From assembly GCA_015680905.1 (NCBI GenBank), contig CM027381.1:14981501-15045500 (forward strand): DNA of 64,000 bases. The letters are read 5' to 3'. Positions 56,663 through 64,000 of this stretch are shown here, one piece after another. The translations under genes were made by a program, and so were the position numbers. Each line of letters opens with the position of its first letter. Position 1 is the first letter of the stretch. The notes beneath the pieces are model-generated. The model saw nothing but the letters and a program-made list of their open reading frames with translations, had not been told where the DNA came from and searched no databases. The DNA is from Coptis chinensis (lineage: Eukaryota; Streptophyta; Magnoliopsida; Ranunculales; Ranunculaceae).

Positions 56663-56941
56663 TTATCCATGGCGGCACTCATTTAGGGATTTAGGGATTT
56701 AGGGATTTAGGGTTCACTTTTCTTTTTATATTTGACTGAGGGCCAAATTACAAAATACCCTATATGAGTGAGGGCCAGGCCTATGCTCCAGAACCTAGAC
56801 CCTAGCCCGCCCCTAACAAGTATGAGGGCCGGGCCATCCTGCCCCTCAAATCTGTGAGGGCCAACTTTTGAGGATTTTGATGCGCATTTTTTAGGGCCGG
56901 GTTGAGGGCCTGAGGGCCAAATTATCACCCCTAGTGAGGAC

Positions 56942-58090
56942 AGACAGACAGAAACCTACCAAGCTACTTTTTGTCCCATGTACCCCACCCCTCCCAAAAA
57001 CGTAGCAAAGAAATAATGCAATGGAATTTGGGTAAGAAAAGTATGTATCTAAAACCATTATTGCACAATGGGCGAAAATGCTCCTAAGAGATTTAAGGGC
57101 GCCACGTCAGCAGTATTTTTAAGTGGGTACACAAAGTTAATTAAAAATCAGGACAGTATTTTAATTAATTGCGAGTCAGTCCCTACTACAAATTATATCT
57201 GACATTGGATTTGCTCGAGATTATCTAGATCTTCTCGAGATACATATTATAAGAACAAAACAATTATACGCCAAATCTCTAAACCAATTCGCGATAACTA
57301 CGAATTATTCAAACACAAAATTTGAATCTTCAAAAAAAAACCTCTTCGACTTCAACTAGGAATCCTAAAAACCCAAAATACTAACCAAATAAATAAAAAC
57401 ACCCAAAATTCAAAACCCACGAGTTCTCAACCTCAACAAAATGAAGAGTTCTCGCGTAACTCTTGTTAGTTAATAATTCAATCATTTCCTTCTTGATTGA
57501 ATTTCAATCAGTATGTGTAGTTGACCAAGTTACAAAAATTGTCTGACCAACAGATCTCTTGCCATGAGTAAAATAATATCTTCAATTAAAGGATGATAAG
57601 AAGGTCATGCCACAACGGATGCTACCACTGCTTTTCTTTCTGACCGCTTTGGAGTGGTTGTCTTCATCACTTTAGCCCTTCCCGAAAAAGTAAGGTTCTT
57701 AGTCTCTTACTACCAAGACATCCATTCCCACAAAGCGGACTTGCAATAGCTAGGTGCGATGCAAGTTTACGTTATAAAAATGTCTGGCTTTAGATCTATC
57801 CACCTAGACAAATCAGGTACAGCTACATGCCAGAAGGTCAAAATTGACCGTGGCAGCTCTATTTATAAATGAAACCCATACAAACAGTTCAGCTCAAGAG
57901 GAAGCAATTCGCCAGTCCACGTAAGTTTTTTTTAGTAATCTATTTTCCACTATTCTTTCAAGGAATATATTGAGATCTATATTAAATTTTGAGTTATTTT
58001 TATTGTATTTTTTGGTTAGAGATTTCTTTTTGTATGAATTGTTTTGGGTAATGGATGTGAATCATTTTCCATTGAAAAGAGAATTTTGTG
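56942..58090. other. Flank of the hAT element; no gene recognised
   Basis: The first part (to about 57,010) completes promoter unit 2. Farther on, CTATTTATAAATG (57,861) and a GTAAG donor at 57,920 could mark a promoter and a non-coding first exon on the plus strand, but no coding sequence follows. Confidence 0.35.
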
Positions 58091-59029
58091 TGTGCTGCAC
58101 TTTCTACATCAACACTTGCTTGCCCTTCATCGCCTTTCGATGGCCAGCCAGTTTCAGCAATAACAATCACCAAATCCTAGAAGCCAAGGAGCTTCAATGC
58201 TGAAAAAATCGCGTCTAGTTGTCCATCTAGCATGTTCGTGTGCCGAAGTTGTGTGTTATCGTCCTGCACTCCTGCATTGGGTCTAAATAGAGCATAATCA
58301 AGTGTGTCAGCTGAGCAGCCAAAGAATGGATATGGATTTATCATGAAAGGAGAACTGGTGGCTTTTAAGAAGCTAAACAATGGCTTTAACACAACAGTAT
58401 CATAGCCTTTTCGGAACTTCCCAGTTGAAGGGGGACTAGAGGAGGATAATATGCCTAATGAATGTGGTGTGGACAGTTTGATTTGGTGGTCAAGAGACAT
58501 GCCAACAAGGGCTGTGTGGAGGTTTCACATAGCTGGAAGAAGGCTTACTATCAGTAATATGTTCGCCGTTGATTACCTACTAAGATGTGAACAATATTTG
58601 TTGCTAGAGTGTAAGGAAGCACATGAGTACTGATCCACTGCTGAGCAAAGGAGAGCTTGGCAAGGTCAGGTATTTGTTTATTAGGTACAGTGATGGTTAC
58701 TTCAATGCCAGTGTGTGCAAATGCTCTTAACGTCGAGGGGTTGGCATTGAATAGCCTAACACGATTTATAACGGTTTTTTGGAGGAGAAACTGTGCAGCT
58801 TCTTCTACTGGAGGAAGATCGTTTGCTACTGTACCATAGTTCACACCAATGGTTCCTTGCACGCCTAAGGCAGTAAAGAAGCCAATTATATTAGGGGCAC
58901 AGACAAAATTTGTAACTTAATATAGTTGTAATATAATGATTTGGTTCACATACCTCTGAAAAAGGTGATTACAAATGCAAGCAAGACACTGGCAACAGCT
59001 GAAGTGGAGACACCATTTTCTTTCTCCAT
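58091..59029 (-). pseudogene. GH17 beta-1,3-glucanase, truncated
   Basis: GH17 enzymes hydrolyse callose-type beta-1,3-glucan in the cell wall. Exon 1 (59,029-58,954) encodes a signal peptide (VASVLLAFVITFF). After an intron, exon 2 starts at 58,864 with GVQGTIGVNYGTVANDLPP and INRVRLFNANPS, then ILVGN. About 8 bases are missing just after this, removing the acid/base Glu of the VGNE motif and shifting the frame. TPHSLGILSSSSPP and the PYPFFG region follow. The nucleophile motif IAETGWPS is still present near 58,130-58,155 but lies behind a TAG at 58,177-58,179. Similarity ends at about 58,091, so the last third is absent. Confidence 0.85.
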
Positions 59030-60365
59030 GTTTGCGGTGGGATGGCTGGGGTGAATGGTTAGTAGCTGCTAGCTAGCCTCACTTAGAAATATTTGAAGTT
59101 GATCAGATGCTTTTCTTTGGATATGGGGAGTTCCTGATGCCATGGTATCAAGTGCAATGAGAGCAAACTATTTATTCATTCGCATATATATTTTCTTTAG
59201 TTAAGTGACAACAATCTATAGTGTTCTTAAAACCATGTATGTACTTTTTTTATTTAATAACCATTCTTTCTTTATGCTATCAAATGGGGTCATTTCTATG
59301 GACTGTCAGGTTAGGCTACAGACCATATGATTTTCATGCATACCTCAACGTTGGCGAATCAACAAATAATTTCTTTTGTTCTTTGTATATTAGAGTGAGT
59401 TCGTATATGAAATCAAAGAAGTTTGGCACAAAGGTAAGATCACCTCTTTATTTTCTTCTTATTATGTTTCTTAATTTCAATTTCTTATTATGCGTTCATT
59501 GTTTATAGATAAATTGTTGAGCTTTATAATGAACTAGAACCAGTACTTCTGAAGCCCCAAGGTCATTATGCATGTTGTGCACGAAGAAGTCATTGTGGCA
59601 ATTAGTTTTACTTCTTTAGATTTCATATAGAACATTAGAAGACGTACAACAGGGTACTGACAACAATATTTTACTTCTTTAGATCTCCTATGAAAGAGAG
59701 CAATTACTTTTATTTCTTTGAATTTGATTATATATACTCAGATAGGGATGTTGGCAACAATATTTGTGGTTGGAAAGTGATTTCAAAGTTAACAAGTTCA
59801 GGTTTTCGGGTGGGTAACAGTTTTTATCCTTTCTTTTTTCTTTTGATAATTCCATGTATGCAAGAATTCAAGTATGATTTGGTTGCCCAGAAGGTGGAAT
59901 GGCAATACAAATTTGTGCAGGTTTATGTGATGCAGGTATTGCCTTCATTTTGCGTTTTGTGAGGTTGTGCATGTCATTATTCCATATCAAGCTTCCACTT
60001 TTTTTTTTTTTTTGCATTTTAGACAAATCTGCAAATATGAGCATAAATGAAAAATAGAAAGTCAGTTTTACCAAGTGAGTACATGAGGACGTTTTAAGAG
60101 AAAAAGAAAAAAATCTATGAGCTTTTGCTGAAAACGGCAGTATGAGATTTGAGATACTGAACTTATCATTGTATCGAGTAGTTGAGAAGGTGTTGACAGC
60201 GATATGAATGAGTAAGAACTAAAGTTGTGGAGGTAGAACTGATCATATAGGTGCTTGAAAAATTTGACAAATTTAGGCCACATTATGACGGGATAAATAT
60301 TAGGAATTGAAGCAAATGTTGTTCCTTATACCATACTTTTATTATAGCATCAAGGTCAAGGAACG
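59030..60365. other. No gene recognised; scattered exon-like frames
   Basis: Plus-strand stretches at 59,308-59,432 (VRLGYRPYDFHAYLNVGEST..., ending at a GT donor), 59,519-59,609 (LEPVLLKPQGHYACCA...) and 59,690-59,960 have weak coding character. No family could be named and no joined frame is evident. Confidence 0.3.
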
Positions 60366-60640
60366 ATGGTCACTATTTTCAACGATGCTCTTAAGAGCAT
60401 GTATAATGCTGAGAAGTGTGGGAAGCGATAGGTCATGATCAGACCTTCTTCAAAAGTGATAATCAGCAAGTTTCTCTTGGTTATGCAGAAGATGGTATGC
60501 CTTCTTTCCTTTTTTTTATCAATCTTTTTTCATCTTTAGTTCTTTATCCTTAGAGTTAGGACTAAGATAAACAATAAGTATATGACAGGTGGAGTGGTGC
60601 TCAATTTGATCGTTTCATTGTAGGTGTCAGGGATTTTACT
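60366..60640 (+). pseudogene. Ribosomal protein S15a (uS8) pseudogene
   Basis: 60,366-60,494 encodes MVTIFNDALKSMYNAEKCGK R-stop VMIRPSSKVI then ISKFLLVMQK, very close to the conserved start of eukaryotic S15a of the small ribosomal subunit. A TAG at 60,429-60,431 stands where Gln is expected and one Ser is inserted. After an intron-like gap a decayed piece (GAQFDRFIVGVRDFTN, about 60,594-60,641) resembles the later SPRFDVGV region. The rest is missing. Confidence 0.8.
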
Positions 60641-61223
60641 AATGTTTACATATCTTAAATTGCTAAGGACTATTAATGATGGTGGGGTACATATGTTAGT
60701 TAGTCCATATTGCCAAGGAATGCTTTGCACCGAATGTAATATACATATAACATAGTGCACACAATATCATGTTGGTGATCGAGAGCTTGACACAAGAGGG
60801 AAACCAACAGAATATACATGTAAATTGTGGATGGTTCTTAGGTTTCCGAATAATGATATGCAGGTTTGTTAAATCTACATTATCAGCTTCATTAAATCTT
60901 CTCATATGACTCTTGACGTGGATGGTTATGGTATTATTACATGTTCATAAACAGCAAAAAAATTCTCTTGAGGCTTTGCTATGATCTCTTACACATTTGG
61001 TGTGGTTCATTGATGAAGAGAGAGAGAGAGAGAGAAATAGGAATGTAGAACGTGAGTTTGTTTCACTCTGCCAACTTTTCTTCTTGAGAATAAAGACATG
61101 GATTAAGATTTTGTCGAACTCTAAAATTCCTATTTCATTGCAATTAAGTAGTTGTTGAATTCGGGCTTTTTCGTTATTAATTTCTACATTGTTTTTCATA
61201 TTTTTTTCCCCAATGTATAGTAG
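60641..61223. other. No gene recognised
   Basis: AT-rich with a (GA)n microsatellite at about 61,017-61,036. No convincing frame. Confidence 0.4.
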
Positions 61224-61328
61224 GAACCAGAGCATTGTACGTATTACGAGCTTAATGGCATGCTGTGTGGACTTGGATCTCCAGAGGAAGGAAATGTTTT
61301 GGAGTCTATCTCACTCGATTTATTATAG
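61224..61328 (+). pseudogene. Exon-like fragment, unidentified
   Basis: After an AG acceptor, the frame EPEHCTYYELNGMLCGLGSP, then EEGNVLESISLDLL, runs to a stop. Codon use looks protein-like, but there is no partner exon or known family. Confidence 0.25.
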
Positions 61329-61839
61329 ATTTTAGATCGTGAATAATCAAAAGGTTGCAGTCAAGTATGTTGAACATTTTAGCTCTCTTTGTTGTGTCAT
61401 TTTGATCTTCAGACTGAGTAGTGATTTGAATATCATTCCATGTTTGTTCAGCTGACTACATCGTCCACACTCCACACTAGGAAGAATTAATGGTTGCAAC
61501 CAATTTAGTTGAATTTAGCTACTTTCTTCTATTTAATATTCTTCTTTTAAGCAATTTTTTGCTATGTCTATGTAATCTTAAGATTCTCATACTCATGTGG
61601 TTATCATTTCTATTACCATAAGCGCTAGCTAGATAGACTATTTTCTTTTAGCCAGTTCTACAATTGCAATCCTAACACATTGATACTATTCTGAACTTAA
61701 AGGGAGAGGGTCCATAGGACTCAAGAGTCGCACCAAGCACTGCACAAGACATGACCGCACTTGGGCACACAGTCTTGCTAGAGAAAACTTCAACTTCAAG
61801 GATTCACTGCAACTTGCGTCTATCTTATCAATATTTTCA
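61329..61839. other. No gene recognised
   Basis: No coding frame or repeat of note. Confidence 0.4.
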
Positions 61840-62256
61840 TTGTCCTATACTGAAAAGGTCGCCTCCCAATCTAATGCCCTTGGTTGGGTTAGATTCCCAG
61901 GATTGAGTTTGAAGTTTTTGGAGGTCCGCACACTCATGGCAATGGGTAGAGAAATTGCTAGGCCTATTCTTCTTGATGCAACCACTGCCTCAAGAGATAT
62001 GGGGTACTATATATGCAAGTGTGTTGTGCGACATCAACTTACCTAAGTTAGTGGCCCAAATAAGATTTGGGTGGAGGCTGAAGGCCATGACTATGCATTC
62101 TGGCAAGATATAGAGCTAGGTAAATTGTCGAAGTTCTGTAATCACTGCAAGAGTGTGGGGCACATTGTTACTAATTGTCGGTTTCTCAAGGAAGACCTTC
62201 AGAAATCCAAGGAAAAACCAATTTACATCACTGACAAAATGGAGACCAGCCTATAA
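61840..62256 (+). pseudogene. LINE ORF1-like protein fragment with zinc knuckle
   Basis: The frame WVRFPGLSLKFLEVRTLMAM, with GREIARPILLDATTAS, follows the DUF4283-type part of plant LINE ORF1 proteins. After a stop at 62,044-62,046 the same frame continues with IWVEAEGHDYAFWQDIELGK and the zinc knuckle CNHCKSVGHIVTNC. It binds RNA in the intact protein. No endonuclease or reverse transcriptase was found downstream, so this is a fragment. Confidence 0.75.
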
Positions 62257-64000
62257 GGGATGACAAAGAACCAAAAGAAGAGGGAATTGTGAGAGCATTT
62301 CATTGATCTGATCTCCCGAATTAATGTTTGATTTCCTTTTTGTATTAAGTTTGCTTCATTGCAGAGAAGTGAATTAGTATCTATGATAAGGTGGGCATTA
62401 AACTAACAATGTGTAAGATAAGTAAGGCTTAATGACTTTGAGATGAAAAAATCATTGCAATGAAAAATTCCATACAATGTGTAAAACGTGTAGTTGTCTA
62501 TCTTGATAGCTATAGTAGTAACTAATGAATCTGCGGAAACAAAATGGGCGAATTGAAACATGAGTGCGAGTGTATGATGAACTCAAGTTGAGGACGACTG
62601 GGCAGGAAAAAAATCAGTTCAACATGGTCTTAATCTGACTGAAGTTGACCCCATAGGTTGTACATCCAAGTTATGTGCCTAAAGTAGAGCTCATGGTTTT
62701 CAATAGATTTAGAAATTGCTTTGGTTTCTATCCATTTTGTATGTAATTTGAAATTTCATGAAGCCGAAATCTCTAAAGGAGCTCAGCCATTAAAATCTGT
62801 TCAGGCTAGACTCATGTACTATGACCAAGTTTGAGGAGAGCTTGAAATGAGACGAGCCCAAGTAGTGTGTTGCACTTATACTTTGTGGTATTCATATTAA
62901 TAGTTGAATTCGTGGAATTTGAATATTTTCTAATTACCTTATTTATTCACAAGAAAAATGAATAAAAAAAACTAACCTTCTACTATGTATGTATATGCAG
63001 GTAAGAGAATTATCCTTGAAAACCAAAGTGATTTATATCATCTTTCTTCATATATTTGAGCAACAACAATCCAAGAGAACAACAGTTTTCCAGAAGTTAA
63101 CTCAAAATTATGAGTAAATTTCTTAGGGTTAACCAATATTACCTCTCCACTAGATGAGCCAATTAGGATGCCCCCCTAGATGGGAAATTAGGGTCTCCCC
63201 CCTAAATACAGAGTTTAGCTTTATATCATAATGTACAAACATAGTTTCAAAAGCTATGGTGGCATTATCGAGATTTGGATAGTTAGATTTCAAGTAACAT
63301 ACTCCATTTGTAGGTATGAAATAAACAATATTTAGTATTTTGACATTATGGTCTTTGAATATCATGCTATTATTATTTTTCCTTCAATATTCGTGAATTC
63401 TAACTATATGTATTATTCTCCTATTGTTGTGTTGTTTTACTCTTATGTGCTCAATTCCTTAGAGGTTCATATGTTTCAGAAGATATGTTTTATAAGGACT
63501 GTATATTAGTAGAGTTATACGTTCTATTACAGTACTGAAATTTATAAGCCTCAATTTTATTGATTAAGTTTTGTAACATGTCCTTCATACCCTCATTTGT
63601 ACTACATTGTGATTATCGCTATGTCAAATGCACAGTGTGAGAACCTTTCTTTTACTACGAATCTATGACCATGTTCATTTAGGATCTAATCATAAGTTCA
63701 ACAACTTGTAGGCCTTGAAGTCACATTCCATGTGTTTGTGAGTTCATATTTGGGATCCAAACAATTGAGTTTGATTTTCTTTTGCATGCGAACATTGTAG
63801 TTTCAAAGACCAATTAAAATCAAGATTCTGGATTCTTTTAAGAGGTATCAAGACATGCTTGATCGAAGCATTTAAGAAGTCTTTGCTTGGAACTTCTTGG
63901 TGAACTAATATATAGAAGTTAACATTACTCATCCTTTATAGTTAGTAAACCAATTCGTCCATGGTCCTTAAGAGTCACCAATGTTTATGACATTTATAGT
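62257..64000. other. No gene recognised to the window end
   Basis: AT-rich sequence with short chance ORFs on both strands. No transposon termini, RNA gene or exon was recognised. Confidence 0.45.

Larger units (their letters stand above)
48654..56933 (-). mobile_element. 8.28 kb hAT element with gene fragments (probable)
   Basis: The left end is TAGGGGTGATAAATGG and the right end, as complement, TAGGGGTGATAATTTGG. Flanks are GTGAAAAC (48,646-48,653) and GTGAGGAC (56,934-56,941), an 8 bp duplication with two changes. The two halves of promoter unit 2 flank it, which supports insertion independently. GGGCCGGGCC words sit near both ends. An intact BED/hAT transposase is inside. The large size and a promoter-like unit next to the left end leave room for a composite origin. 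Confidence 0.6.

Noticed and set aside
52560-56933. A shorter 4.2 kb hAT element with its left end near 52,750
   Set aside because: GGGCCGGGCC words occur there, but in the orientation of the right end and without a TAGGGGTGA terminus or duplication; the 48,654 end fits better.

Overview
This window is repeat-rich nuclear DNA of a flowering plant, probably a eudicot. The evidence is Athila-type (Ty3) LTR sequence, FAR1-type Mutator, CACTA, hAT and PIF/Harbinger sequence, AT-rich intergenic DNA, GT-AG introns and a plant U11/U12-65K gene. No rRNA, tRNA or CRISPR was recognised. Almost all open reading frames here are transposon ORFs, broken gene copies or artefacts of tandem arrays.

Positions 1-33,834 look like three nested transposons. 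The outermost is a CACTA element. Its Ulp1-like ORF (28,681-33,059) and its 3' end (CACTG terminus at 33,834) are visible; its 5' part lies left of the window. Inside it sits an Athila-like retroelement: partial 5' LTR 1-927, tRNA-Asp-type primer site 930-942, 3' LTR 26,945-28,503. It keeps a decayed gag-protease and two further ORFs (22,246-23,297 and 24,223-25,152), but no reverse transcriptase or integrase was recognised. Inside the Athila sits a 16.3 kb Mutator-like element (5,016-21,361). Its very long terminal inverted repeats are built of tandem arrays. It carries a decayed FAR1/MURA transposase, a 1.06 kb array of palindromes and, on the opposite strand, a decayed plant mobile domain (PMD) gene.

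Positions 33,835-42,700 are older debris: a PIF/Harbinger ORF1-like pseudogene, a solo Athila-type LTR with a perfect 5 bp target duplication (34,869-36,226), a pair of LTR-like direct repeats, a CACTA end and a degenerate LTR.

Positions 42,716-48,237 (minus strand) hold a ten-exon gene for the minor-spliceosome protein U11/U12-65K. This copy appears dead or dying. A 611 bp hAT-type MITE with 8 bp target duplications splits the RNP-1 motif of its second RRM, exon 8 has a one-base frameshift, and intron 1 has a GC donor. Its promoter/5' UTR region is present three times (48,280-48,900 and 56,934-57,010).

Positions 48,654-56,933 appear to be an 8.28 kb hAT element inserted in one of those promoter copies. 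It contains an intact 672-residue BED/hAT transposase, plus pieces resembling an LCAT3-type phospholipase, an F-box protein and other exons. It may be a gene-capturing hAT.

Positions 57,000-64,000 hold pseudogenes of a GH17 beta-1,3-glucanase and of ribosomal protein S15a, a LINE ORF1 zinc-knuckle fragment, and long stretches in which nothing was recognised.
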